A DNA stretch of 64,000 nucleotides from assembly GCF_963576545.1 (NCBI RefSeq), contig NC_083655.1:14710940-14774939 (forward strand), read 5' to 3'. How positions within the stretch are numbered: position 1 is the first letter of the stretch; each line of letters starts with the position of its first letter. The position numbers were made by a program, and so were the translations under genes. The stretch comes from Limanda limanda. Lineage: Eukaryota; Chordata; Actinopteri; Pleuronectiformes; Pleuronectidae. Shown here in pieces: positions 1-12,109 of this stretch. The notes under the pieces are model-generated. The model had not been told where the DNA came from. It saw nothing but the letters and a program-made list of their open reading frames with translations, and did not search any database.

Positions 1-675
1 ACGATATCGTTATTTATCATATTAAATGTCACATTATTATTTCTTTGAAGTTCAAAGGCTGATCGTTGCTCCTGAGTGAAGGTTGTGGCTTTGAACTCGT
101 CTTTAAGAGCAGAGAATAACAAACAGTGGATGATTACACACATGATTATTTCTATTTTTGTATTGCACAGCCCTGTGTGAAGGTCAAAGTCTCTGAGTCA
201 TCCGGTTGGTGACTGATGAATCTCCAGCCTCCTCCTGCAGGCCAGATATTTCAGTCTGATTCTCATGCTGAGGTGGGAAGTGTGTCTAAAAGCTTCATCT
301 TGTGTTCTGTGTGTGGGTGTTGAGGTCTGCTCGGGATCCTGGTCCCGATGTACCCTCTGTCCTGACTTATGTTTCTTTGGAGTCCATGTTGTGTCAGTGT
401 GATGTAGTTCATGTTCCTGGTTTGGGATTTGAACATGTGTAACTATCACCATCACAGGTTACTGTGTGTGTGTGTCTGTGTCTGTGTGTGTGTTATAGGA
501 GATGATCTCTGTCCGTGTTGACAGGAGCCTTCATTCTACCAATCGATACGAGTCATTCTGTGTCAACTCATCACAATTTTCAGTCGCTCTTCCACAGATC
601 TTAATAGGCATGATGATTTGGTCACACAAGAACAATATGGAACCCAAGTTTTGTGTTTCTCGAATCCTTATAAAG
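1..675. other. Gene-free stretch with a short TG microsatellite
   Basis: No open frame with recognisable protein similarity is present. The only clear structure is an interrupted (TG/TC)n run at 463-493. The interval ends at the left inverted repeat of the element starting near 676. Confidence 0.7.
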
Positions 676-1008
676 TTTGCCTGTCACTTTTTCTAAAAAT
701 CACGTTCCACAGATTACATGGGGCAGAGTCGACCTACCTATTTTCGTTACTCTGCCGCTAAGGTGTAGAACGCCATTTCTCAAATGCTTTTGTGTCGCGA
801 GTGTCCACCATTATCGTAGCAAAACAACACAACATTTAATTTTTTCCTTGATAGGTCAACAGGGCAGGCAACAGGTCAAGCTGATAGTGATTGCCCCCTG
901 CTGGATCATGAGGCAAACTACTTTGATTCTAGATAACAGTCTGAATACGATCATTGCCCCCACGATCCAATGAAGGTTGGAATTTCAAACAAAAAGTGAC
1001 AGCCCTAT
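676..1008. mobile_element. Non-autonomous DNA transposon (MITE) with CTGTCACTTTTT inverted ends
   Basis: The left edge reads CCTGTCACTTTTT at 680-692. Its inverse AAAAAGTGACAG lies at 991-1002, giving a 12-bp perfect terminal inverted repeat on a block of roughly 330 bp. The right end read outward is close to TAGGGCTGTCAC, the type of end seen in fish hAT-like elements. The two open frames across it have no recognisable similarity and are probably incidental. The exact outer edges and the target duplication could not be fixed, so the hAT assignment is tentative. Confidence 0.55.
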
Positions 1009-2344
1009 AATGAAGGGAGAGACTTTTCTCTTGTGACCGAATGAAAAAGTTTATTAAGATTTGTGACGGTGCCCCCGAAAGTGTGATGATTTGACACAGA
1101 ATGACCCATATATCATTTTTATTACAAAGAGACACATATTGAAAAAAATAAAGGTTTCTGAGACCATCATTTAATGAGATTAAAATAAACCTGTACTCAG
1201 CACCGCCCCAAAAAGAAAAATAGAATCTGCTTCGAGTTCTGCAGGTGCATTTTCCTTCCTCAGGCAACCACACCTGACGTGCACATATAAGAACTGTCAT
1301 ATTTTAGTTTTTACCGTTGTGAACGTTCACTTCTGCTCTAATCTGTGTGACCGCTGAGGAGGTCAACGTGTAAATCACACTTTCAGTCGGTCGCTGTCAT
1401 CTATAAGAGCAGCTCTGTCGCTTGGATTTGCAGTCAACCTGTGCACCTCGTGGCACGGCTGTGTAAATGGATTTAAGACCTCATAATGGAATTTTCATTA
1501 TTAATGACTCGTTGACAGGCGTGATGAAACCGGCCGAGCACCACAGACGACACTTTGTAGAGGGAAACATTAAATTGTCTTAAAACCGTCGCTCACTCAG
1601 CAGCTTCGGCGGCGTCACCTGCTCGGCCGGACAGAGGCTCGACTGTTTACGGTGCCGCGCTGCAGAGAAGTCACCACACCAGCTATATTTATAGTAAGCA
1701 GCTGTGTTAGCGGTGAGTAGCCACGGCTCTCTGACAGTTACTTAGCAAACCCCTGTGGGCTCAGACTATCTATGCTTTTTACAGGGAAGTCATTATAGAA
1801 GTGGATTATACAGGACAGCAGAACCTCATTTCTAAACCTCTCAGGAACGCAGGATGAAACGTTCCGGATTAAAATGCTCGCGTGCGGCTTATTCCAAATG
1901 TAAAAACATAAATTTGCACTCAATTTAAAATGCCCGGTGCGGTTTAATTTTTAACTGAGACTGGTGTTTATCAATAAGTAAGATATTTTGACTGAGTGAA
2001 CCCGCTCGACTGTGTTCATTCAGCCTGGACCGCGAGCCAAAGCCCTACATTCTGACTCCTCTCTTGATGACCGAAAGCATCTCAGATTCTGATCTGCTTT
2101 AATCTTTCCTCTAATCCCACAGCACACAGACACTGAACTCCCTAATTTATGAGGCCGTTATCCTACCGCCTATCCTATTGCTTGTAAACTGCACTGAGAA
2201 AGTAATGTATGTAATGCCATGTAATGAAAGATGGCCGTATACTGGGGAAGGTCAGTGACCCGTGTAGTTTTATTTTTTATTTTGGTCTCTCACTTTTAAA
2301 AGAAAACATCCTCCTCAAGAATGTATTCCGACCGGTTGTTGTCT
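1009..2344. other. Gene-free stretch with a CpG-rich patch
   Basis: Nothing coding is recognisable. A patch at about 1585-1680 is rich in CpG (about a dozen in 95 bp), unlike the CpG-poor DNA around it. No promoter core or exon can be tied to it. Confidence 0.6.
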
Positions 2345-2384
2345 CCTGGGTAATGAACTTTGACCCTGGGTAATGAACTTTGAC
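2345..2384 (+). repeat. Perfect 20-bp tandem duplication
   Basis: A 20-bp unit beginning CCTGGGTAATGAAC occurs twice head to tail with no mismatch (2345-2364 and 2365-2384). The identity of the copies suggests a recent slippage or short duplication event. No coding frame is involved. Confidence 0.9.
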
Positions 2385-3484
2385 CCCTTCACAGGTGCAG
2401 CTGCAGATGAAGCATTGATTCTTGGTTGTGTCCATATTTAACACAACACATAGTCCTAATAAAGATACAGTCAGAAGTGAAATATCTTTTTCATCTTGAC
2501 CCTGAACTAATCTTTTTTAGTTCTCCAGTCAAAGAACGAAAGAAATTGTTGCAGCTCATTTCATTTTGAGGGTTTCTGTTCTCGGAGGTCATGGACCTGG
2601 ATGAGGGTCGTTAGTGATCATTATAACGATGGAGCATTACCGTTTGCTTGGGCCTCACCACTACATGTTACACTCTTTCACTGTTGTCGAGCATTGTAAT
2701 GAAGGAATTTCCTTTATGTGAAATGGGGTCGTTTGCTGGAGTGCTGTCACCGCCATTGCCCGCCGCAATGAAAGAAGCTAATTAAAAATGGTACTAATTC
2801 TAACACTGACTATGGATCTTATCTTTCACGATCTGTGCATCGCATCAAAAGCAATTAAGGGAACTGGATGAGCTGAGTTGGCTTTTGTTCCCCATTCGGT
2901 TTAATTATTGTGATGAATAGTGTTAGAACTGGGATATGAACCCTGTTCAGCCCACAACTCACTGAACAAGTCGGAGAAAGAAGCTTTGTCCTTTATTTTA
3001 AATGTTGCGACTCTATCTCTTCTCCCCCCCCCACCAACCCCCAACAACACAAACCTGATTTCAAGAAATGGGGACATTGTTGAACATATTGCCACAGAAA
3101 TACTGATCCAACCTGACCTCTGGAGTTTCCCATGTTAAATAGAAATCTGTTTCCCGTGAATATGTTTGCTGCTGTGCTGTTATGAGGCAGTTTGATAAAA
3201 ATGTACATTAACATGTTGCTTCGCTAGTAAACTGTTGTTCTGTGAAGGAATGGTATATACAGTATTTTGTATGGAGGACAAAAATGGTTTACGATCGCTC
3301 TTGTGTTAGTCTTAAATTACAGAGTACAAGAGTTGTTTGTCTGTAAACTCAATATGGTTACAAAGTAATGTAGTTTGTCGTTTTTTTTAAATCAACAATT
3401 CATTAAATTGTGTGTGTGTGTGTGTAAAAGGCTGCGCAGCTCTGTAGTTTTCTCCACAGTGTTTCAGTCCCCCAAGTTTGATGC
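2385..3484. other. Gene-free stretch
   Basis: No supported gene. It holds a short polypyrimidine run near 3026-3050 and a (TG)8 run at 3409-3425. The small open frames on both strands overlap each other and look like chance. Confidence 0.6.
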
Positions 3485-3565
3485 TAATGTTCAGAATCAT
3501 GTTTATTGCCACATACAAGGCATTCGCCTGGTGCATGAATATAAGTACGAGTTTTTATGTCTCCA
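3485..3565 (+). repeat. Fragment of a dispersed fish repeat (AATCATGTTTATTGCC type)
   Basis: The sequence AGAATCATGTTTATTGCC followed by ACATACAAGG resembles a dispersed repeat common in teleost genomes, recognised from memory. Only a short piece is present. An open frame runs over it but carries no conserved domain. Confidence 0.4.
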
Positions 3566-3604
3566 CACCAGCAACAGCCAGCGGCCAGAGGCATGATGTT
3601 TTCA

Positions 3605-3800
3605 GCTCATAGGTTTGTCCCATTCTTGTGAATACAGTATCTCAAGAGCAGCTTGAGGATTTTTTCCAAATTTGATATAAATGTTCACTTGAAATTAACA
3701 GATGAACTGAAATGACTAGACTTTGGTCAGAGGTCAAGGTCGCTGTGACCTCACTAAACACATTTCTTCCATTGTGACCACAATATCTCAGGAACACCTC
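3605..3800 (+). repeat. Old dispersed repeat fragment (GGTCAAGGTCGCTGTGACCTC type)
   Basis: The block contains ACAGTATCTCAAGAGCAG, an AAATTTGATATAAATGTTCACTT phase and AGGTCAAGGTCGCTGTGACC. These are in the same order as in a repeat family abundant in fish, and a related copy lies at 6880-7130 here. It is diverged and non-coding. Confidence 0.5.
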
Positions 3801-4520
3801 CATGGAAACTTATAATCTTGTATTAATACTAAACTACCTACAATGTACTGGTACCTTTCTCTGCAATCCTCTGATTTAACACATATACAGTGTTTCCAAG
3901 TATTTGCACAATTACAGTTCTACACTTTAACAGTACTATAGCATACAGTACAGGGACAGTAGGTGTGGTCTCAAGCTGCAGATCTGAGCTTCAAAAGGCC
4001 AAACAGCTGATAAACAGTATAAGATGATCTGCAGTGTGTCTGTGTGAGTCCTCAAAGCACACACTGGGTGATGCATGCTGTTTAATGATGCAGCGTGCTA
4101 ACACAATGTGAGCTTGATCCACACTCTGCTGTGAAAACACAGTGAAATCCTTAAGCTGCTTACAGAGACATATGGTGAGCAGTAAGTTACTTTATATGTT
4201 GATGGCTGCCGGCGTTCTTCCACTCTCATTAGTTAGTGAGGCAGCTACTGTTCAGACAGCGCCGAGACACAGAGGCCCAAGTGAAATGGAGGGAGATGGG
4301 GTAATGGTTAAATAGCAGGGGCAGCTGCTGGTGCTCATTCATACTGGTATCTCTTAGGTCCAGTTGAGCACGAGTGCAACAGAAAATAAACACACACTGT
4401 TCTGTGCAGAGTCATTTGGGACATCCACACTGACAAATGAGTCGGGAATAAACCTTCCAAAATGATAAATGGTGCATGGTGATATCCAGCCGGCTCCTCC
4501 GACAATGGAATACATGTCCT

Positions 4521-4566
4521 GTGTGAGTGTGTGTGAGTGCGTTTGTGTGCGTGTGTGTGTGTGTGT
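4521..4566 (+). repeat. (TG)n microsatellite, interrupted
   Basis: A TG dinucleotide run interrupted by GAG and TTT units. A CA run on the same strand follows at 4640-4665. Confidence 0.9.
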
Positions 4567-4869
4567 TCACCTCTAATCATCACAAACACATACATATGCA
4601 GAGCTGAAGAAGACAGATGATGCAGACTGGCAATACAGGCACACACACACACTCACACACACAAACCCAATGACAGATAGATGGCATTCTCTGGCCAGCC
4701 CACCCCATTAAAGCTGCACGCTGTCCTCCCTCTCCTCGGCTCGGTCCACCACACCTCACCCAGGGGGTCAACAACAATCTAAATTTCAATTAAAGTGGAA
4801 AACGCCGCCGATAGAGACTGAATGAATGTTGATGCCTCTTCGTTTGAGGGTTTCAGCGGCTGCTTGTTT

Positions 4870-4888
4870 GGGGGGGTGGGGGGGGGGG
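4870..4888 (+). repeat. Guanine tract
   Basis: Two long G runs separated by one T, with a further GGGG about 8 bases downstream. The pattern could fold into a G-quadruplex. Confidence 0.75.
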
Positions 4889-5651
4889 AAGCATTTGGGG
4901 CAATTATTTCATTATCTCAAATCCGCTCGCAGCGGGCCGGGGTCGCAGCCCTGGCAGAGATTAGCCGGTACCACAATTATTGTTACAATTAGAAAGCAGA
5001 CAGCACCAGCAGAAGTGTTTGGCCCTGGGAAAAAACTGAATGTCAAACTTCAAGACTGTTATTAGAAAGCTGAAGGTGAAGAGAAGAGTGAGAATGCAGA
5101 AGGGGGACTGGGCAGGATTTTTTTTATTTTTTTTAATTGTCTATTTTCCATGTTGTTCAAAGCCCGAAGTCGAGGGAGGATTTAAATGAGTTGAAGAAAA
5201 AGAGGAGAAAGTGAAGCGTATCCCTCCAACAACCTTGCATAAACCACATGTGGAAAACTGGTTTGCATAAAGAGTAAATGTTGCTTGCTCTGGTGAGATA
5301 CGTGTGACTGATCCCAGCACTGACATTAGAATAATAACAGAATAATGTCGCCCGGGGCAGCTGGGGAACTTTGGCCCAGTGAACGAGCTTCGGTTCACAT
5401 CGTCGCGCTCGTGCTCGGCGACGGGTGAAGAATAAGAAGAAACGGCTTTGATGCCGAGAGCGAGAGGTGCAGCCTGTACCTACAAAAATCGAATTAGCAT
5501 TCGTAGTACAAATCCAGTCCAGCAGGCATTTTGCTGACATCATGCCTCTCCAATTACTGCTAACAAAATAAGGGCCCACTCAGCAGTGCAGGTCTGTCTG
5601 TGTGAGATGAAACAGGGAAAAGAACAAGATGTAAGGGCATGGCCGGGTACA

Positions 5652-5668
5652 GGGGGGGGGGGGAGGGG
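5652..5668 (+). repeat. Guanine tract
   Basis: A run of 12 G followed by AGGGG. This is the second long G-tract within 0.8 kb. It is probably simple repeat expansion. Confidence 0.75.
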
Positions 5669-6879
5669 TAGTTGAGAAGTAGAGAGGGTGGAGTTAGAAC
5701 AGAGGGGGGACAGTGAGGGGAAAGGCAAGGATCACCGTTGATTGCAGTAGAAACTGAATTGAAATCAACAGTCTCACGGCGCATATTCTTTTTTTATTGA
5801 CAAAACAAGGTGCCTACATTACCCAGAATGCAGCTTGATCGCGGACAGTTCCGTCAGAGATCATGTCGGAGCTTGAACAATCTCCTGTGGAGTATTTACC
5901 TCTGTTCATGTCTTCACAAAATGGTCTCAGTATCAGATTTTTATAGCTCTTGTAGGTTGGCCATCTCAAAAAAAGGGACTTTTCTTCTAGATGTAGAAAA
6001 AAGAGCAAACATAGACAAACGTATTCATTTCGCTTTGTAACAGAGGGATCAATATGTTATTGTGTGTGAGAGAGAGAGAGAGAGCGACAGGTGCACAAGA
6101 GCGCACTGCATTGATGCTTGTCAAATTGAGAAGTGCGTACTAAACATTAGCCGTGACAGCAGAGAAGGTATTAACATAATGTATGACACTGCACACGTCA
6201 GAAATCACACATCATGTATCTTGTGTGCATTCATCACAGCCATTGTTGCTTCAGTACAACGCTCAGCGCAAGAATAAAAGCAAATGCACAACAATGTGTC
6301 TGTCGGGCGAACCACGGTCTGATAGCTTCCTCGAGCATACTTTAATCAGAGGTTTATATGTATTTCTTTTATAACATTCTTTGAGCAACAAAATATATTT
6401 GAATCTAATTTGGCTGGGCTGGCCAGTGAGTAATGTGGATGAGCCAGTGAGTCATGTGGGTGGGCCGGTGCCGCTGTAGCCCAGTACTGTCTGTGCTTCT
6501 GCTTTCAAAGCAAAATACAGTGCTTTGTCACAATATTTGGGTTCTGGCATTAAATCCTCTCACTCTTTCTGTCATGTATGCTGAAAAATCTGCTCAAAGA
6601 AAGACCCACATGTCCCAGGTCAGACTTTTCCGTTCTCCAGAGTCTCTGGTTTTATGGTCTTCCATGTCTCTGATGGAGTCACAGTCACCACATCTAATGT
6701 TCTAACGCAGCCTCTCCGGTGTCAGTGGATTCACCTGTAGCTTCTGTCCCAAATGTTGCTCTTTGTCATGTGACATGATGATGGTTCTTCTTCTGAGGGC
6801 TTTATCGATCTAACTTGATACCTTCACTGCACTCTCTTACGCTAAGCCAAGTTTCTCTCATCATTGAAGGGATGTTTCC

Positions 6880-7130
6880 TCGTGCCTCTTCAGTTTGCTT
6901 GATGGTGAATACAATATCTCAATGATGCCTCTTGATAATTATTTTTATATTTGGCACAAAGTTTCACTTACACTCTCTAACTATACTGATTTAAGTTGAA
7001 GGTCATGGTGAGGTATTTCTTAAAATTTCAACCAGTTGTCACCGGACCCAAAGCTTGGCTGATTAGATATCAGAAATATCATGTTGACCCCATATAATTG
7101 TGAATGCAATATGTCAGGAACAACAGAGGG
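6880..7130 (+). repeat. Old dispersed repeat fragment related to 3605-3800
   Basis: It contains GGTGAATACAATATCTCAA, TATTTGGCACAAAGTTTCACTT, AAGGTCATGGTGAGG and later CAATATGTCAGGAACA. These phrases are in the order seen in the 3605-3800 copy. No coding potential. Confidence 0.5.
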
Positions 7131-7995
7131 AACTGAAACTGCACTGGTTGGCAGAGGTATGTAATCACAGGTCGGTAATCTAGTTAGTGTTTAACTTGTA
7201 GTATTCATACATGACCTAAGTGGACACAGGTGAAATCACCTGAGGAGATCAGACCTCAGATAAGACCTATGCAGGGGTCCCACCCCCCAGTCACATCTAA
7301 AATCAGAGGGCCCCCCTTGAAATGTGCACTTATTGGAAACATACATGATGTTGTGCTCATAGACTGAGGCTAAAGCTGCATGAAGCAAAATATAAGCACT
7401 GCTTCATCTGTTTCTTTTACTGTGGCCCTGGTGGTTGTAAAGGTGAGCAGTCAGTTGTGTGTGGGGTCAAAGATGTACCGTTAACCCACCACTGTTATAA
7501 TAAATCAGATGCATCCATTAGAGCAGCAGCAGCAGGTCTCAGAGGAGAGGGGACTTCATTCTGGTCTCCGTCCGTCTCTGCATGTCTCTATTGGAAAAGA
7601 GACGGAAATGTGTGTTTGGTAAGTGATCAATCACTGACATCTGTTGGTTATTGCCAAGCCATTATCAAGGCTGCAGCAGCAGGAGCAGATTGCATTGCAA
7701 TAACATAGTCTTCAGTTTACAATATTGAAACCTATTAAGAAAACATTTCAACAGGTGAAAAGCAATCTGCTGAAAAACAAACTGGTTTATTTCAGTGTGT
7801 GTGCTGTGATGTAAACTGCCACTGAGCCTCTGAAGAAGTCATGGCTATGGGAACTTAGACATATCAAGTCCCCATTATGTAACTGTATAAAGAGATGTAC
7901 TGTATGTCCCCACAACACACACACACCAGTCTGACTGTTCCATTTGTGTGTACCCAACTCAAACTTAATTCTAATCTGAAGCTCAAAACAAAGTC
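7131..7995. other. Gene-free stretch
   Basis: No gene, RNA or well-bounded repeat is recognisable. A 83-codon plus-strand frame at 7457-7708 has alanine runs from a GCA-rich stretch and no domain. Confidence 0.55.
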
Positions 7996-8330
7996 TTAAA
8001 GGTGTGTGTAAGATTGAGGTGAAGGGATACATTGGCAGAAATTGAATATAAAAAGATCCTTGTTACGTTAAATTGTATGAATTTTTGTTTTCTTTACCCT
8101 AGAATGGGCCCTTTTATATTTAAATACCTTATATTTACATCGCGAGCAGTTCCTGAGGCCGTCATGTTTTTTACAGAAGTCCAAACTGGACAAACTAAAC
8201 ACTTTACAACACCTGAAGGCTACTGGTTCTCTTTTAATGTTTGGATGGAGAGGGTGAGGTGAGGGGTATTCAGCTGCAACATGCAACTTCACCACAAGAT
8301 GTCACTAAAATCTACACACCGTACCTTTAA
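7996..8330 (+). mobile_element. TTAA-bounded MITE, copy A
   Basis: The element is bounded by TTAA at 7996-7999 and 8327-8330. Its ends read TTAAAGGTG on the left and TACCTTTAA on the right, a short inverted repeat. A second copy at 44683-45006 matches over the whole length in the same orientation, sharing ATTGGCAGAAATTGAATATA, GAATGGGCCC and CAGCTGCAACATGCAACTTC. It carries no transposase, so it is a non-autonomous DNA transposon. The TTAA edges fit a piggyBac-type TTAA duplication or a Harbinger-type 3-bp (TTA/TAA) duplication; the sequence does not decide between them. Confidence 0.85.
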
Positions 8331-8410
8331 CCCTCAAATAGCACTTTTTATTTGCAAGGAGCATTTTCCAAACATTTTCGGGAGCCGTCTTTGTTGTCCC
8401 TCTTTATAAA

Positions 8411-8600
8411 CATTACATGTCATTTGGCTGACGATTTTATTGTCTGACAATTAGTGCATTCAACATCTACGAGGGGCCATTAAGGGGTTCAGCATCTTGC
8501 CCAAGGTCACTTCGGCATGCAAATGAGATCGAGACTGAGGATCGAACCGCCGACTGTCTGGTTGGAGGACGACCACTCTACCCCTAAGACACAGCTGGCT
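8411..8600 (-). mobile_element. tRNA-derived SINE, minus strand
   Basis: Read on the minus strand, the block starts with a tRNA-like head. An A-box-like TTAGGGGTAGAGTGG (complement of about 8574-8588) is followed by a B-box GGTTCGATCCT (complement of about 8538-8548). The body contains GCCGAAGTGACCTTGGGCAA. The far end has a core resembling the CATTTCATTTAGCTGACGC motif also seen at 38410. A second copy of the family lies at 51930-52108 in the same orientation. The polymerase III boxes are diverged, so activity is unlikely. Confidence 0.75.
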
Positions 8601-11600
8601 TACTGTCAGCTAAGAAACAGTTAGCCTCAACCAGAGAATATTTAGTGAGGGGATAATAATTGAAGATCTGAAGAGGTCGTCGTCCCCACTAATTGACTCC
8701 AGCTCAGAAGTGGACCCATGTCGACAGTTTCCTGCCTGGCTCCTGTAGACAGTTGATATTAATGTCATGGTGCGGCGGCAGAGAAAGCATTCGGAGACGG
8801 CCGCGTAACTAGTTTTTGATTTGTTTCACGGCAGGGAATGAGGTCTCCAGCACCGGAGTGAGAGCGCCGATGTGTGTGTGTGTGTTTCCGGCTCCGAGAA
8901 CACATAATGATCGTCATAGTCATAACATTAACGTCTCAGCGTGATAATGTTGCAGCGTTAGCAAGAGCTAATGGGGACGTAATGATAGTGGCTCTGATTG
9001 CTGGGAGGTGTGTTGGCAGGTTGGAGGAAGCTGAACACACAACAGAGACACCACACTGTGTTGCAACAAGACTGCAACAGTACAATGTTTTTCATTGAAG
9101 ATCAGTGATAGACACATGATGCTGACTTAAGCCGGGTTCAGACTATGTGCCTTCCAGTGTTGTCGGCTCGCTGTGCAATTAAGCACTACACAACTCACTG
9201 TCTTGTGATCGGGGGTTTTGCAGAATGACACATCAAGCTCGACGAGAGGTGAACTGCTTCAGCCTTGTTTTTTCTGTATGAACCCACCTGAGCGTGAGAG
9301 AAAACAGAACCAAAAAAACTCAAACTGACACGTTTGATGCATCACTGCTCGAGTCGGTGCTCATTCAAAACCTTAACAAGTGATGTGGTCGAAATCCGGT
9401 CGAAAATGTGTTTGCATCAAGAAATCGTTATGTTCCTGAATAACAGCGTTTTCACTGGTCTTTTCTAAGGAAGGTAAGTTTTCTATTGACCTGTTGTCAT
9501 TTATAACTGAGGCATCCAGACTGGTTCTTTTAGATTTCTACAACCTGGATTCTGTCTACGCTCTCTTATTTTGAGCTTTTGTCAGTGTTGCATTCCTCCG
9601 TGGTTCCTTTTGTCTCACATGAGACAACTTGATCTTTACAGGAGCTACGGCGTCAATAACACTTACAACTTCAGAGCTGAACCTGTTTGAAAGGTTCTGG
9701 TTGAATATGTGGTTTTATTGGTATAGGGTTTTAATTCTGCTGATGTCAGCAGGGATGGTCATTTTTATAGAAAACACAGTAATAATCAGAACAGACATTA
9801 GTCACCACAGTGGCAGAAATTCTGACCCATGTTAATTTGATTGCATCTCAGCAGTACTCTCCAAAACTTCTCTTGACACTCTGCAACTACCCAGTTCTTC
9901 CTCTCCCTACTAATTATCAGCCGACAGTAGTTGTCTCACATCCTGGATCATTCACAGTCAAGTCATGCTCTGTTGTGCTGCTGCCAGAAATCAGTGCTGA
10001 AATAATCAAGCTCAGTGGAAGTGGATGCTAGCAGGTCGGCAGGTGATTCCTGATTAGGAAGCTTCCTGTCTGCCTCAATTTCCAGCGGAAGAACAAGTTG
10101 TCATCAGACTTTAGCCATACGCCAAAATTAGTGTCTGTTTAGTTGAGTAGAACGGTGAAGCAAACTGCAGAACTGGATAGGGTTGGGGGAGAAGGGCAAA
10201 AGAAACATGTGATCAAGATGGAAAATGTTCATATTTCTGATATTGTGACAAGGTAAGGTTTTAGTTTTTAACTCTTCTTTATGGGCAGAGACAAACACTT
10301 ATACTGATAAGCAGAACAACATGTTAAAAAGCTTTAGATCCATATACCAGGGATAGACTGGGACTAAGAAATGCCCCTCTAGTTTTCTAATGTGCAGAAA
10401 CCCCAGCAATGTCACCACAATTCAGTTCCGTGGCAGCTCAACGCGTCTCTACTCAACAAGTCTGTTTTCTTTCTTTTGTGTTCTAAGGTGAAGTCATTTT
10501 GTGCTGGATTGTAAGTGGTGATAAAATGGTATAATAAACGGTGGCCCAGTTAAACTGAACTTGGGTCAAAGCCACTTTATCATCCAGTAATAGTGTAAAA
10601 TGCAGATAAGTGGCAGTTTTAGATCTGATTTAGTGAAACAATTGGAGGTTAAGGTTATTTGCTTGTTTCCTGGAGCCATTAGAGCCTTGTGAAAGCGTTG
10701 CAAACGAAATGTGGCGGATTCTGAATGACACGCAGGCTGCCGCCCTCAATGGAGACACATCCAGTCTATGGCACGACTCATCGGTGCCATTAAATGAACC
10801 TCTGCTCATAAGTCAATACAGAAATGTTCAGGCTCTTTTCACCGATCTGGGGTCAGCATCTGATCAACTGTGGAAAAAACGATTCTCTGGCAAAACAACG
10901 TGTTTGTTGAACCATGTGACGTGTCCGTGATCTCCATGGCAATAAACCTACACGGTGTTGATGAACCTTTGACTCGGCAACACGTCTGGCTCCCTTATTA
11001 TTATTGCCTAATTATTTATGAGTCCCAGCAATATGGATCCGAAGAGCTAATGAGATGGCACCCACTGCTGTGAACCCCCCCCTCCCAGCAGCAGCAGGAC
11101 TTAGTGAAGGTTTCAAACGCGTGCCACCGCCTGACACGTGCCACGGACTCAGCTGCCAGCGAAGCTCCACTCATTGATTCCGTGTGGCTGTGAAATGTGG
11201 GTCATAATAAATTCATCAGGGTATTGATAGGTGTCTGAGCTGGTTGATGAGAACGTGACAGTTTATCAGTGATGGTCAGAAGTGTGTTCGTAGGATCGTC
11301 GCGCACATTGCTCGCCATACACGGACATTACCCTTCTTTTCAATTGTTACCCCCACCATCCCTCTATCCTTCCCTCTGTATTGCTTCCTTTCACTATCTT
11401 TCCTCATACTGTTCCCTTCCTCTGCCGCTTCCCCTGCCTGCTTCTCTCTGAATAATGCCATCAGTCCTTATTGAGGCATTTGCCCAGGCTCATCACGCAA
11501 AGTGCCGCTGGCTGCAGCTGAATGCATCTCAACAGGCGAGCAGTGAACGCCAAGGGACCGACCGGAGGATGCATCTGCCATGACACTAATGCACTGACTC

Positions 11601-11701
11601 AGCGCTCTGTGCTCACTACTATGGCCTGGACAGAGCCCCAGGGGTTTGGACTCATACAAACATGCACCCGCACACAGGAAAACAAACTTGTATGTGGCAG
11701 A

Positions 11702-11702
<1 letters not shown>
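8601..11702. other. Gene-free stretch with possible old transposon ends
   Basis: No supported gene. A TTAAGCCGGGTTCAGAC phrase at 9127-9143 resembles the edge of a fish TIR element, and CAGGGATAGACTGGGA at 10348-10363 resembles another. Neither has a matching second end that I can see. The region 10700-11070 is high-complexity sequence with no repeat signature. Its open frames are short and lack domains. Confidence 0.5.

Positions 11703-11733
<31 letters not shown>
11703..11733 (+). repeat. (TG)n microsatellite
   Basis: Nearly pure GT dinucleotides with one C interruption near the left edge. The open frames that end in Cys-Val or His-Thr repeats here are products of the simple repeat. Confidence 0.95.
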
Positions 11734-12051
11734 AGTGCGTCAACAAGTGCATAATGAAGTTGTTTGGATTTGTGTCTGGAGATTCCTAAATGTAGGAGAA
11801 CGGACACGTGCACAGGGTCGCAGCACTCTCTTCTTAGGTTCTCAGTAATATCCAGGCCGCAGCCCATTTTCCATCAGCATCTGGAATACAAAAACTCCAC
11901 CAGCCCTCAGGCCACCCGCTCTGCCAAGATAAAATTTGCTTCCTTCCAACAGCGTTTTGTGTTTTCCTCTCTTTCCCCCGAGCTATATCTCCCTCACATC
12001 ATCGTAAATTGCCTTCCTTTGTGAAATACAGTGTGCAATGGAGGGATGCTT

Positions 12052-12056
12052 ACACA

Positions 12057-12108
<52 letters not shown>

Positions 12109-12109
12109 C
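12052..12109 (+). repeat. (CA)n microsatellite
   Basis: A CA run of nearly 60 bp with two AAA interruptions. The purity suggests length polymorphism. Frames across it are artefacts. Confidence 0.95.

Larger units (their letters stand above)
3801..6879. other. Gene-free stretch with simple repeats, G-tracts and a CpG patch
   Basis: No supported gene. Simple repeats are (TG)n at 4521-4566, (CA)n at 4640-4665 and (GA)n at 6068-6084. Guanine runs lie at about 4870-4888 and 5652-5668. A T-rich tract is at 5118-5136. A CpG-dense patch lies at 5397-5462. The 140-codon minus-strand frame at 5157-5579 overlaps the CpG patch but shows no domain and is not called as a gene. Confidence 0.6.

Noticed and set aside
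8538..8600. Possible tRNA gene on the minus strand
   Set aside because: A- and B-box-like strings are present, but the body does not fold as a tRNA and continues into a SINE tail; a second copy lies at 51930-52108.
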